DNA of 63,760 nucleotides from Pelotomaculum sp. UBA1371 (GCA_002305915.1 DBRJ01000004.1:268424-332183), one strand, 5' to 3'; shown: positions 24,032 through 33,377, counted from the stretch's first letter. A program made the numbers and translations. Notes: generated by a model not told the origin, from the letters alone.

Positions 24032-26004
24032 AGGGCATCCACCTCCGCAAGCACTTGATCGTTCGTGAATCCCTTCAGGTTTGCCGCGCCCGCCCGGCAT
24101 GCCACCGTGCAGTTGCCGCAACCCTGGCATAGTCCGGTATTGACACTGGCAACCAACCTCTCCACGGGCTTACCGCCGACCCGCTCGGTGATGGTCTTCT
24201 CTTCAATAGCTTTATAGGGGCAGACACCTTTACAAACCAGGCAACCTGAACACAGGGCTTCATTAATCTGACTGATCATCGGATCAGTAGCAAGTTCGTT
24301 GTGGGATAAGAGCGCGCATACCTTGGCGGCCGCGCCGCTGGCCTGGGACACCGTATCGGGAATATCCTTGGGACCCTGACAGGCCCCGGCCAGGAACAAA
24401 CCGGCAGTCATGGTTTCCACTGGCCTTAGTTTGGGGTGCGCCTCCTGGAAAAACCCGTCCTTATCGGTGGGACAGCTGACCAACTGGGCAATCTTATCAG
24501 AATCTTTGCTGGGAACCATGGCCGTGGCAAGAACCACCAGATCGGCTTCCACCTCTACGGGCCTTCCCAGCAGGGTGTCTGTGCCCATTACAATCAGTTT
24601 GTCACCTGACGGATAAATTTTAGATACTCGGCCCCGGATATACTGCACGCCTTCCTCGACCGTGCGCCGGTAAAACTCATCGTAAGCCTTGCCCGGTGTC
24701 CGGACGTCCATATAGAAAACATAGGCGCTGGATCCGGGGATCTTGTCCAGAACCTGGTGGGCGTGTTTAGCAGTATACATGCAGCAGGCCCGGGAGCAGT
24801 ACTCCTTGCCTTTGGCCTCGTCCCTGGAACCGACGCATTTAATGAAAACAACCGACTTGGGTTCTTTTCCGTCAGAGGGACGGATGATTTTGCCTCCGGT
24901 AAGGCCGGAAGCATTGGACATGCGCTCAAAGTGAAGGCCGGAAATGACATCCTTAAAGCGGCCGTACCCATACTCCCCGTAAGCCTCTTCCCAGTTAAAG
25001 AGGTCAAAACCGGTGGCCATGACAATGGCGCCCACTTTTTCCTGAATCAATTCTTCCTTCTGCTCGTAATCAACAGCTCCGGTGGGGCAGATCTTTTTGC
25101 AGATTCCACACTTACCTGTTTTAAAGTAACGGCAATTCTCCGCATCAATCACCGGCTTATTGGGCACTGCTGTGGGAAAGTCGATGTAGATAGCCTTTCT
25201 GGTACCCAAGCCGAAGTCATAGGCACTGGGCACCTTGGAGGGGCATTTTTCAAAACATGTGCCACAGCCTGTGCACTTACTATGGTCAACATAACGGGCC
25301 TTCTGCTTGATGGTAACTTCAAAGTTCCCGATGTAACCGCTGACATCAACTACTTCGCTGTAAGTCATCAGCTTAATGTTGGGATGCTGCGCCGCAGCAA
25401 CCATTTTAGGCGTGCTAATTCAGGCGGAGCAGTCAAGGGTGGGAAAAGTCTTGTCCAGCATGGCCATCTTCCCGCCGATGGTTGGTTCCCGCTCAACCAG
25501 GATGACTTCATGGCCGCTGTCCGCAATGTCAAGGGCAACCTGCATCCCGGCAATTCCGCCGCCAATAACAAGCGCCTTTTTAGTTACGGGAATGTATGAT
25601 TCATACAGGGGCTCCACTTTGGAAACCTTGGACAGAGCCCGCTTAATCAGGGCAATTGCTTTAGTGGTCGCGTTTTCCTTCTCATCCGAGTGAACCCAGG
25701 TACACTGTTCGCGGATGTTGGCCATTTCAAACATGTACGGGTTCAGGCCGGCCTTGGCTAATGTTTTGCGGAAGGTCGGCTCGTGAAGCCTGGGTGTACA
25801 GGACGCCACAACCACCCTGTCCAGATTGTGTTCCTTGATAGCCTTAATAATTGTTTCCTGGCCCGGTTCCGAACACATATACTTGTAATCCGTGGCATAA
25901 ACGACTCCTGGGAATTTGCTCGCTTCCTGAACGACTGCGGGAACATCTATAACTCCGCCGATGTTTGAGCCGCACCAGCAAACGAAGAGACCAATCCTTT
26001 TCAT
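24022..26004 (-). CDS. hdrA: HdrA, heterodisulfide-reductase-like flavoprotein, containing selenocysteine
   Basis: Electron-bifurcating FAD subunit of the Hdr complex. Translated through the in-frame TGA at 25422-25420, the protein has 660 residues. Domains: N-terminal CWCGSNIGGVIDV thioredoxin-like region (1-140), FAD-binding ALVIGGGIAGMQVALDIADS (about 145), TFPTLDCSA-U-ISTPKM with Sec at residue 195 where other HdrA have Cys, ferredoxin motifs CTGCGTCFEKCPSK and CGICKKICPTGA, the CVGSRDEAKGKEYCSRACC segment, and two C-terminal [4Fe-4S] motifs CSGCLVCKGVCPYKA and CQGCGNCTVACRAGA. Sec at this site is known in methanogen HdrA. A hairpin lies downstream of UGA. Start ATG 26004 behind GGGAG; the mvhD start overlaps its stop. 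Confidence 0.93.
25382..25402 (-). promoter_or_regulatory. Bacterial SECIS hairpin candidate in hdrA
   Basis: TGCTGC/GCAGCA stem extended by two G-C pairs across a T-T mismatch, apical loop GGC, starting about 17 bases after the UGA codon; G in the loop fits bSECIS requirements. Confidence 0.65.
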
Positions 26005-26030
26005 ATTCCATCGCTCCCGTAAGGAATTAA

Positions 26031-26894
26031 TTAACCAACTTTGCTCAGTATTTTCTGGGTGTCGGTAAAGTGCGTTTTAAGCCCAAGTTCGTCTTGATTT
26101 ATCCCCATTGCCAAACCCAAGAGTTCGGTAAAATAAAACACCGGCATTTCATAGCTGGTACCAAGCTGTTTATTAACACTCTTCTGATGCCAGTCAAGAT
26201 TGAGGTGGCAGAACGGACAGGCTACAACAACACAGTCGGCGCCGCTTGCTATGACACCTTTGAGGATCTTATTAATTAACTTAACGGCAATCCCCAAATT
26301 GGAAACACCCAGGGAGGCTCCGCAGCATTCGGTCTTATGGGCCCAGTCCAGCGCTTCCGCACCGGCCAGCTTCATCATATTATCCATAAACATGGGGTTT
26401 TCCGGATCATCAAAGCCGGTAATTTGGGGGGGCCTGACCAGCAAACAGCCGTAATAAGCGGCAACTCTCAGCCCGCTCAACGGCTTAACAATATTGGACT
26501 TAAGCAGTTCCTGGTCAACAGTGCCGATAGCCTCCACCAGAGATTTGACCTTAAGGGTTCCTTTGTATTCCTTCCCTGTTATCTTGTTAATCTTTTCTTT
26601 GATTTCCTTATTTTCAGTCATTTCTTTGTTGGCATTGGCCAACTGCTGGTAACAGGCCGCGCACCCTGTGGTTAAAGTATCCAGGCCCATATCTTCCGCT
26701 ATGGCCAGGTTACGTGCCGGCAAAGCGACATTTAATAAATGGCTTTTACCATGTGCCGCGGTTGCGCCGCAGCAACTCCAGTCGGGTATTTCAACCAGTT
26801 CCATACCCAGTTTTTTGGCAACTGCCTGGGTTGAAGACTCATACTCCTTGCCGGTGCCGTGGGAACTGCATCCTGGAAAGTAAGCGTATCTCAT
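26031..26894 (-). CDS. hdrB: HdrB-like CCG-domain subunit
   Basis: 287-residue subunit that in methanogens binds the two noncubane [4Fe-4S] clusters reducing the disulfide. Two cysteine-rich CCG domains are seen: DWSCCGATAAHG with TTGCAACYQQL, and HKTECCGASLGVSN with VVACPFCHLNLD. The first residues AYFPGCSSHGTGKEYE are typical. In bacteria lacking coenzyme M/B the physiological disulfide is not settled; a DsrC-type protein or another thiol carrier has been proposed for related complexes. The ATG overlaps the hdrC stop (ATGA), so translation is coupled. Confidence 0.93.
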   Translation of the reverse strand: MRYAYFPGCSSHGTGKEYESSTQAVAKKLGMELVEIPDWSCCGATAAHGKSHLLNVALPARNLAIAEDMGLDTLTTGCAACYQQLANANKEMTENKEIKEKINKITGKEYKGTLKVKSLVEAIGTVDQELLKSNIVKPLSGLRVAAYYGCLLVRPPQITGFDDPENPMFMDNMMKLAGAEALDWAHKTECCGASLGVSNLGIAVKLINKILKGVIASGADCVVVACPFCHLNLDWHQKSVNKQLGTSYEMPVFYFTELLGLAMGINQDELGLKTHFTDTQKILSKVG

Positions 26895-27472
26895 TTCACA
26901 CCACCTTCCATTTTACGCACTTCTGAAAAGATCCGGGCAATTTCAGCCGCGCCTTTTACCTTGGACGGCGACAGTTTGAGTTTGCCTTTCTGCAGCATGG
27001 GCATACCCATGTCAGCACCATTAAATAGCTTCCCGCTTCTTAAATTGTTTTGAAGAACCAGGCCGACTTCATAAGTGCGTCCGTACTTCTCTACAGTGCT
27101 CAGCAAAGCGTTGTACATTATTTCCACGTACTTGGCTTTACCAGCAGGCGCCGTACCGCTTCTTCCCGCCATGATCCTGAGTGACTCCATCACGTGTGCT
27201 ACCTCAACGTTGCATGGGCAGCGGGTTGAACAGGTGGAACAGGAGGCGCAGATCCAGATGGTGTTGCTCTTTAGTAACTCATCCTTCATTCCGAGCTGAA
27301 CCATGCGGATCACCTGGTTTGGAGTGTAATCCATAGCAAATGCCACCGGACAGCCGGCAGTACATTTGCCGCACTGGTAACACTTCTGAACAGGCTGTCC
27401 ACTTTCCTCGCCTATTCGTTGAATAAAGTCGGCATTCTTGGAAATTGACTGATTAAGATTAATCGACTCCAT
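26891..27472 (-). CDS. hdrC: HdrC-like iron-sulfur subunit
   Basis: 193 residues with two [4Fe-4S] motifs, CYQCGKCTAGCPVAF and CASCSTCSTRCPCNV, linking HdrA to HdrB. It is longer than the shortest HdrC proteins because of an 80-residue helical C-terminus. Start ATG 27472 follows AGAGGAG at seven bases. It opens the seven-gene operon hdrC-hdrB-hdrA-mvhD-flxC-flxB-flxA, all genes overlapping or within 26 bases. A roughly 200-base leader separates it from the proposed promoter. Confidence 0.93.
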   Translation of the reverse strand: MESINLNQSISKNADFIQRIGEESGQPVQKCYQCGKCTAGCPVAFAMDYTPNQVIRMVQLGMKDELLKSNTIWICASCSTCSTRCPCNVEVAHVMESLRIMAGRSGTAPAGKAKYVEIMYNALLSTVEKYGRTYEVGLVLQNNLRSGKLFNGADMGMPMLQKGKLKLSPSKVKGAAEIARIFSEVRKMEGGVK

Positions 27473-27544
27473 AATAGACTCCTCTTTATCAGATTAATTA
27501 AAACATCGCAAAACAATAATTAAACTTTTTTAGCATTATTGCAG

Positions 27545-27571
27545 TCAGAGCACCCGCCAAATATGGCGCAT
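27545..27571 (-). other. Eight-codon upstream ORF in the hdr leader
   Basis: ATG 27571 encodes MRHIWRVL then TGA. It is preceded by AGAGGGGTG at an ideal seven-base spacing, stronger than many real starts here, and lies 73 bases before hdrC. A CGCC/GGCG hairpin covers the coding part. It could be a leader peptide or chance. Confidence 0.35.
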
Positions 27572-27675
27572 GATTTATCACCCCTCTACTTCCGCTTGTC
27601 CGTGTCAGGGGTTCAGCAACTCCTTCATGATATCTGAAAATGCCTGAAACAATGAGCATTTTAGCTTACCATTTT

Positions 27676-27704
27676 AATATATCACCCACTATTGTAAAAG
27701 TAAA
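27676..27704 (-). promoter_or_regulatory. Probable promoter of the hdr-flx operon
   Basis: On the minus strand TTTACT (27704-27699) and TATATT (27681-27676) are separated by 17 bases. Predicted transcription start about 27669, giving a leader of about 197 bases before hdrC. Confidence 0.6.
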
Positions 27705-27723
27705 TGCTTTTCGCGAACAAAAA

Positions 27724-27807
27724 CTCTGCAGTTTTATGGAAGGTGAAAACAGTTTTTTGCAAAGCGAAAACAGTTTTTGTAAAAAACGAAAGCAAATTTT
27801 TACCTAA
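27724..27807. repeat. 21-bp-periodic repeat array upstream of the hdr-flx promoter
   Basis: The dyad AAAACAGTTTT occurs exactly at 27746-27756 and 27767-27777. A half copy (CAGTTTT) lies at 27729-27735 and a degenerate copy (GAAAGCAAATTTTT) at 27788-27801. Successive centres are 21, 21 and 22 bases apart, two helical turns, and the array ends 20 bases upstream of the -35 box. The remainder of 27473-27980 shows only an unconvincing 81-codon ORF. Confidence 0.65.
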
Positions 27808-27980
27808 GGCGAAGGGCAGACGATAAAGCCTGCCCGAGCTTGTTACTTGATGAATCTCATTAACAGTGTCCTTAAGAATGATGGCAGCCTGACAAAATAT
27901 ACACGCAAACTGTTCACATCCCTTCATTAAGTTAGCTGTTTATATAGTATTTCAATATATATCTGAATGTGCTATTTTTT

Positions 27981-30824
27981 TTACTTAATATGTTGCCAGG
28001 TATTTACAGTTGGAATTACTTCTATCCAATCTGCGATTTTATTAATGATTAAATCGATGCCTCCCCTGAAGTGACTTTTTACAGGTAACGACCTCAAGAA
28101 ATAGCGTCCATAACTCTTATCCAGGATCCTTGGGTCCAGAACCACCACGCAACCCCGGTCATTACCGCTGCGAATCAGCCTGCCGAAGCCCTGTTTGAAC
28201 CGGATAACAGCCTGGGGAACACTGAAAACCCGGAAACCGTTTCTTTCATGCCTGGCCAGATCCTCAAGGCGCGCCTCGATTACGGGGACCGAAGGGGACA
28301 TAAAGGGCAGCTTTACCATTACAACACAGGATAAGGCCTCGCCAGGTACATCCACACCTTCCCAAAAGCTGGAGGATCCGAACAAAACTGTTCGCTCTGT
28401 TGATTTGAATTCTTCTAGAATTTTTGTCCTGCTGCCGTCAAGGCCATGACCCAATAAAAATATATCTGACTCCTCCAGCCTTGGTTTCAGGCGCCTGTAG
28501 GTTTCCCTCAGGACCCGGTGCGAGGTGAAAAGTACAAGTGTCCGGCCGCCTGTGATCTGCAGCAGTTTATAAATAGTATTTTCCAAGTGGTCCAGATATA
28601 CCTGCTCAATCACCTCTCCCTGGGCGGGAAGATCACGGCTGAGGCAGAGAAGGGCCTGGCGGTCGTATTCAAAGGGAGAATCATAACTGGCCAGAATTCT
28701 CCTTTCTTCTGATACATGATTAAGGCCGGTCCGCTCCATGAAGTAATCAAAGGTCCCGTTTACCGTTAAGGTGGCTGAAGTCAGCACCACAGTCTTTTTA
28801 GTTTTAAAAAATTTTTCGAAAAGCAGGCTGCCGACATTTACCGGAGCTGCCATTAAGGATATCTTTTTGAAGGAACCCTGCCTAGACTTCTCTAATTCCG
28901 CCCAGTAGGCAAACTCCCGGTCGCGGCTTTCGATGATAAAGAGCAGGTCATCTGCCAAGTCAAATCCTGATTTAACAATTTGTTGTAGATCCCGGGCCGT
29001 TCCCGCCCACACCTCTTCGGAAACCGCCCAGGTCTCTATGAGCTCAGCGCAGTCCTTGAGCCATTCTACAAAATTACGAATAAATCCGGCGCTCCTAACC
29101 CCGCTGTCAACTAATTCTTGATAATCTGATTTTGTACAGGGCAACCGGAGGGATATCCGGGCGTATTCACCGTCACCACCGGAGGCGCCGTCTGTTGCCA
29201 AATCCCAGAGCAGTTGAAAGAAATGTTTAAGAGCTTCCGAAGTTTCCAACCTGGCTTTCTGGGCCTCTTTATTTATTATGGACCACCGGGCTCCGTCACC
29301 GGGAGGAGCATTTTCGGCAACCTTGGCCAGGTATTTTCCCGCCAGCCCCAGCCAGCGGTGAACTGAAATCTGGGAAAACTGCCTCCCCAGGTGGGCAGTG
29401 GCGGCATCCTCCAGGTGATGCGCCTCATCAATTACGACAGGCCCGAAGGCCGGAAGCAGCCGGTTTTCAACCCGGACATCGGAGAGAAGCAGGGAGTGGT
29501 TGGCTATGATCAGGTTGGCCTCCTCTGCCGTCTTCCTGGCTTTATTTACGTAACAGCGACGGCTGTAACGGCAGCGTTGCCCCAAACAACCTTCTGCTTC
29601 CCCGCAAAGATCAAGCCAGTGGTCGGCGTCACCCGGGATCATGTTCAGTTCGTTTCTGTCACCTGTGGCAGTTGCTGTCAACCAGGTCAAAACGCGGGCA
29701 TAAAAAGCAGCTTCTTCAGGTTGGTGGGTGCTGTTTAAAACCGCATCCCAGCGGCGCAGACAGATATAATTCTGCCGCCCTTTGGCCAGGGCAACCCGGA
29801 AGGGTTTATTAATCACACCCGCCAGGAGCGGAATGTCTTTTGACCACAGCTGCTCCTGAAGGTTTATCGTATGCGTGGCCACCAGGACTCTTTCCTGGTT
29901 GGCAAGGCCCCATAAAATCAACGGGACCAGGTAAGCCAGGGATTTGCCGACCCCGGTGCCCGCCTCCATCAGCAAAAATTTTTCTTCATTAAGCGAGCGG
30001 GTGACCTCACGCATCATGGCTTCTTGCTGGGGGCGGTATTCGTAGCCCGGCAGCAGGCCGGCCAGGGGGCTGTTTTTTCCGGCCAGGGAGCATACTTCCT
30101 TTTCCGCCAGGACAACCTTCTTTTCCCCACCGGTCCGGAGCTCCCCAAAGACCGGCGCGTTTTGTCCTTCCTGAATATCTGCCCCGCTCCAATAAGGAGC
30201 GGTTGATATTTTTTGAACAGGGAAGGTCTTAATCCGCTCTTTGATTAAACCTGTAATAAAACTGTGCCAGCCGGAGCGCGCTTCTCCGAGCAGTATATTC
30301 AACCGTGTCAGAACAGTAAGGTCCATTGTCTTTAGTTTTTGAATCAGGATATTTAAAAGGCTGCCTGTGCACAGCGCATCGTCCAGCGCCCGGTGGGTTG
30401 CCGCAGTACCAATGTTCAATACTTTGCAAAGCTTTTCCAGGCGATAGCTGGCTAAACCGGGAATAACCAGGCGGGCCAACTCCAGAGTGTCATAGGCCGG
30501 GTTAGATAAAAACTGCCCCCGGGCAGCCCCCAGGAAGCGCAGGTCATGCTGGATATTATGCCCTGCCACTGCACACCCGCCGATAAAATCAAGAGCATCT
30601 GGAAGAACCTGGCGAATTGGCAAAGCCCGGGCAAGGTCATCATCAGCCAGGCCGGTTAACCTTTTAATTCTAATTGAAAGCGGCTGTCCCGGATTGACGA
30701 GGGCGTGGAACTGTTGGGTGACCTCGCCTTCTTCCAGCCTGACCAGGCCAATTTCAATTATTTTGTCCGATCCAGGGTCCAGGCCTGTGGTTTCAAGGTC
30801 ACAGACAATGAAGGTTTTTTCCAT
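27981..30824 (-). CDS. dinG: DinG-type helicase with N-terminal DnaQ-like exonuclease
   Basis: About 947 residues. The N-terminal 170 residues are a DEDDh 3'-5' exonuclease (VCDLETTGLDPGSDKIIEIG, HNIQHDLRFLG, HRALDDA). The rest is an XPD/DinG superfamily-2 helicase: Walker A EAGTGVGKSLAYLVP, four cysteines for an Fe-S cluster around GEAEGCLGQRCRYSRRC, VIDEAHHLED box, then GSSSFWEGVDVPGE and GFGRLIRSGNDRG near the C-terminus. The fused form is standard in Firmicutes. Likely acts in replication-linked DNA repair or R-loop removal. The frame opens at TTG 30836; ATG 30824 is preferred because a GAGG lies six bases before it. Confidence 0.93.
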   Translation of the reverse strand: MEKTFIVCDLETTGLDPGSDKIIEIGLVRLEEGEVTQQFHALVNPGQPLSIRIKRLTGLADDDLARALPIRQVLPDALDFIGGCAVAGHNIQHDLRFLGAARGQFLSNPAYDTLELARLVIPGLASYRLEKLCKVLNIGTAATHRALDDALCTGSLLNILIQKLKTMDLTVLTRLNILLGEARSGWHSFITGLIKERIKTFPVQKISTAPYWSGADIQEGQNAPVFGELRTGGEKKVVLAEKEVCSLAGKNSPLAGLLPGYEYRPQQEAMMREVTRSLNEEKFLLMEAGTGVGKSLAYLVPLILWGLANQERVLVATHTINLQEQLWSKDIPLLAGVINKPFRVALAKGRQNYICLRRWDAVLNSTHQPEEAAFYARVLTWLTATATGDRNELNMIPGDADHWLDLCGEAEGCLGQRCRYSRRCYVNKARKTAEEANLIIANHSLLLSDVRVENRLLPAFGPVVIDEAHHLEDAATAHLGRQFSQISVHRWLGLAGKYLAKVAENAPPGDGARWSIINKEAQKARLETSEALKHFFQLLWDLATDGASGGDGEYARISLRLPCTKSDYQELVDSGVRSAGFIRNFVEWLKDCAELIETWAVSEEVWAGTARDLQQIVKSGFDLADDLLFIIESRDREFAYWAELEKSRQGSFKKISLMAAPVNVGSLLFEKFFKTKKTVVLTSATLTVNGTFDYFMERTGLNHVSEERRILASYDSPFEYDRQALLCLSRDLPAQGEVIEQVYLDHLENTIYKLLQITGGRTLVLFTSHRVLRETYRRLKPRLEESDIFLLGHGLDGSRTKILEEFKSTERTVLFGSSSFWEGVDVPGEALSCVVMVKLPFMSPSVPVIEARLEDLARHERNGFRVFSVPQAVIRFKQGFGRLIRSGNDRGCVVVLDPRILDKSYGRYFLRSLPVKSHFRGGIDLIINKIADWIEVIPTVNTWQHIK

Positions 30825-30853
30825 TTTCATCCTCAAGTCCTGCTGAAAAATGA

Positions 30854-31156
30854 TTACTGCCCGGTTTGGTTTAAGTTATCTCCGGTTTCACCTTTAAGAC
30901 GTTCTATTTCCGCTGTAAGCTGCCGGTTGAGTCCGCTCAACTCCCGGATCTGGAAAGTGGAGCGAATCTGCCTGGCCAGAGTAAGCAGAAAAGCTGCCAG
31001 TGCTCCCCCCGCGAAGGAAGAGATCATGATCATCACCAGGGATACCTGCGGAACCTTCCACCATAAAAACTGAATGTCCACCTGTAAAGCGTTTTGAACT
31101 GCAAACAAGGCCACCAGCAAGGCAATTACCAGAACTATTAAGATATACTTCAACAT
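30854..31156 (-). CDS. LapA-family (DUF1049) membrane protein
   Basis: 100 residues: two transmembrane segments (LKYILIVLVIALLVALFAVQ and VSLVMIMISSFAGGALAAFL) joined by a short loop with the family's QNALQVDIQFLWWKVPQ, then a charged coiled-coil tail (LSGLNRQLTAEIERLKGE). This is the lipopolysaccharide-assembly-protein-A domain layout, here in a Gram-positive where its role is unknown. ATG 31156 behind GGTGG. It is 17-30 bases upstream of dinG on the same strand and may be cotranscribed. Confidence 0.82.
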   Translation of the reverse strand: MLKYILIVLVIALLVALFAVQNALQVDIQFLWWKVPQVSLVMIMISSFAGGALAAFLLTLARQIRSTFQIRELSGLNRQLTAEIERLKGETGDNLNQTGQ

Positions 31157-31363
31157 AACTATACCACCGCTTTATAATTAGATTTGTTGTTTTATATTTC
31201 GCGCCAAAGAGATTATATCCTCTATAGCGCCGCAAAAATCAAGGCTTTGAAAACCTTATAAGAACATAAAGCCATAGCTGCAAACTGGCTACCTTAAAGT
31301 GCCGCTCCAGGATAAAATGTAATATGGTAATAGATGGGGATGATTAAACCAGGATCGTCATAC

Positions 31364-31392
31364 AAAAAGCCGGCACAAAGACTGTACCGGCT
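31364..31392 (-). terminator. Intrinsic terminator after UPF0173 hydrolase gene
   Basis: AGCCGG/CCGGCT arms with flanking GTAC-type pairs followed by five U on the minus strand. Confidence 0.85.
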
Positions 31393-31434
31393 AGCGCTCT
31401 GGTCAGAATTTAAACCCGGCATTATTAAAGCTTT

Positions 31435-32115
31435 TTATAACTCCAGGCTTTCTCCGGGAGCCAGAACTGATACTTTACTTTCGGTTGCCGTTTCGACATC
31501 TTTTTTGAATTGATCCGGGTCCTGTTCAATTAACGGCCAGGTATTGTAATGCATAGGAACAACAAGCTTTGGCTTCAGCATTTGAACTGCTTTGAGGGCA
31601 TCTTCCGGACCCATGGTATAATTATCGCCAATGGGCAGCAAGGCCAGGTCGATTGGTTGAGAATTACCAATTAACTCCATGTCTCCGAACAGGCCCGTAT
31701 CACCGGAATGGTAGATAATTTTACCGTCCAGCCAGATTAAAAAACCACAGGGTGTTCCCAGGTATTCCATAGGCCCGTCCCCAAAGCCTGACCCGTGCCA
31801 GGCTGGTGTGAGCTTTATCTTGACCCCGTCTATGGTATTGCTTCCGCCGATATGCAAGGCGTGCGTTTTAGCGCCCTGGCGGCCGGCGAAACCAGCCAGT
31901 TCATGAACCGAAACCACTGTTCCGCCGGATTGTTTGGCAATCGCAATAGAATCACCCAGGTGGTCGCCATGTCCGTGGCTGACCAGAACCAAATTCGCTT
32001 TAACGTCCTCCGGTTTTGTTTTTGCTTTGGGGTTCCCCGTTAGAAAAGGGTCAATAACGATATTCGTACTTCCTTCCACAAGGAAACCCGCATGCCCCAA
32101 GAATGTTAATTTCAT
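31435..32115 (-). CDS. UPF0173 metal-dependent hydrolase (beta-lactamase fold)
   Basis: 226-residue metallo-beta-lactamase-fold protein. The metal site is seen as SHGHGDHLGD, with further ligands in LTPAWHGSG, YHSGDTGLFGDME and VPMHYNTWP. UPF0173 members are predicted hydrolases with unknown substrate. The frame is open 34 codons further upstream, but that part overlaps the meaB terminator and has no coding character; ATG 32115 (MKLTFLGHAGFLVEG) follows AAAGGAGATG and gives the family's usual length. Confidence 0.9.
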   Translation of the reverse strand: MKLTFLGHAGFLVEGSTNIVIDPFLTGNPKAKTKPEDVKANLVLVSHGHGDHLGDSIAIAKQSGGTVVSVHELAGFAGRQGAKTHALHIGGSNTIDGVKIKLTPAWHGSGFGDGPMEYLGTPCGFLIWLDGKIIYHSGDTGLFGDMELIGNSQPIDLALLPIGDNYTMGPEDALKAVQMLKPKLVVPMHYNTWPLIEQDPDQFKKDVETATESKVSVLAPGESLEL

Positions 32116-32186
32116 GCCGACATCTCCTTTCCAGTTATTTCTTTTTCTGATTATATCCAATATAATAGCACATTTCACTTCTATTC

Positions 32187-32215
32187 CAAAAAAAAAGTGC
32201 GAAATCATTTCGCAC
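32187..32215 (-). terminator. Intrinsic terminator after meaB
   Basis: Perfect 8-bp stem GTGCGAAA/TTTCGCAC with a 3-base loop and nine U on the minus strand, seven bases after the meaB stop. Confidence 0.95.
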
Positions 32216-32221
32216 AATTAA

Positions 32222-33193
32222 TCACGGACAGATCTTCTGAAAACCGGCACCCCCAATGATTTGTTTGACAATCATGCCCGATGCCGTGTAAGGATCGACT
32301 TCCCTGGCAGAAACCTTGGCCAACATTTCACTAACCGGCCCCGGCTTGCCGAGATGCTGTCTTACCAGTCGATCCCACTGGTAGTTGATAATATCTAAAA
32401 CTTCGTTGCTGGCCCTTTCCTGGCGCTTCTTCAAGAAAATGCCTTTTTCGGACAGATAGGAACGGTGCTTCTTCACCGCATCAAGCAGTTCACCAATCCC
32501 CTGGCCGGCGTTATAGGTGGAAGTTTTTACAACAGGAGGACGCCACTTGATGTGATCATCCCGGAAGTTCAGCATTAACTGAACTTCCATTTCAACACTG
32601 TCAGCGCCGGGAAGGTCGCACTTATTAATGGCAAAGACATCTGCAATCTCCATAATTCCGGCCTTCATCGTCTGAATGCTGTCCCCTGCGCCCGGAGTCA
32701 ACACTACTACAGTGGAATCAGCGATATACATGATATCAAGCTCTGCCTGCCCCACGCCGACAGTCTCAATAATTACCCAGGCCATGCCAAAGGCGTCCAT
32801 CACCTTGACAACTTCCTTTGTTGTTTTAGCCAGGCCACCCAGACTGCCCCTGGTACCCATACTCCGGATAAAAACTCCTTCGTCTAAAGCATGTGTATTC
32901 ATCCGGATCCGGTCACCCAGAATAGCTCCTCCTGTAAAGGGACTGGTGGGATCCACAGCAACAATTCCAACAAGTTCTTTGCTTTTTCTGATTTCCTTGA
33001 CCAGAGAATCAACCAGAGAGCTTTTTCCCGCACCGGGCGATCCGGTTACACCCAGGATGTAGGCCCCGCCGGTTTTTGTATATATCTCTTTTAAAATTTC
33101 GTCTTTTTCCGGTAATTCATTTTCTACTGTGGATATAACCCTGGCCAGCGCCCGGTGTTCACCAGCCCAAAACCTGCTCATGAGTTCTTTCAA
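32222..33193 (-). CDS. meaB: MeaB, GTPase chaperone of methylmalonyl-CoA mutase
   Basis: G3E-family GTPase (ArgK/MeaB) that protects and reactivates adenosylcobalamin-dependent acyl-CoA mutases. 323 residues. P-loop GVTGSPGAGKSSLVDSL, Mg/switch region VAVDPTSPFTGGAILGDRIRM, SMGTRGSLGGLAK, the Walker B-like VIIETVGVGQAE and the base motif AINKCDLPGA. Presence implies a methylmalonyl-CoA or related mutase in the genome, as expected for propionate metabolism, but no mutase gene is in the window. Start is TTG 33193 behind GGGGGTG. It forms a single-gene unit ended by a strong terminator. Confidence 0.93.
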   Translation of the reverse strand: MKELMSRFWAGEHRALARVISTVENELPEKDEILKEIYTKTGGAYILGVTGSPGAGKSSLVDSLVKEIRKSKELVGIVAVDPTSPFTGGAILGDRIRMNTHALDEGVFIRSMGTRGSLGGLAKTTKEVVKVMDAFGMAWVIIETVGVGQAELDIMYIADSTVVVLTPGAGDSIQTMKAGIMEIADVFAINKCDLPGADSVEMEVQLMLNFRDDHIKWRPPVVKTSTYNAGQGIGELLDAVKKHRSYLSEKGIFLKKRQERASNEVLDIINYQWDRLVRQHLGKPGPVSEMLAKVSAREVDPYTASGMIVKQIIGGAGFQKICP

Positions 33194-33377
33194 GAATACA
33201 CCCCCAGTTTTTTAAAAGGTCAGAAAAATAAGAATCTTTATTTAAAATTCTGCATCTATTATAAATTCCCTTTAAAAAATTGTATTTATTTAAAAAAAAG
33301 ATCCTTAGATCTCCCCGTACCGCCGCGGAACCGGTAAATCATAATAGTTGAACCACTGGAAGTGTTCTTGTGGTGTT

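Noticed and set aside
20747..27472. Assembly frameshifts as an explanation for the split hdrA and mvhD
   Set aside because: In both cases the frame before and after the TGA is the same and no base change other than Cys/Sec at that codon is needed; hairpins follow both.
27745..27807. CRISPR array as an explanation for the periodic repeats
   Set aside because: Units are only 21 bases with the repeat filling most of the unit, no spacers of 30-40 bases, no cas genes nearby.
27682..27927. 81-codon minus-strand ORF upstream of hdrC
   Set aside because: No ribosome binding site before its ATG, and its second half is just translation of the AAAACAGTTTT repeats. The first 40 codons look slightly protein-like, so it is not fully excluded.
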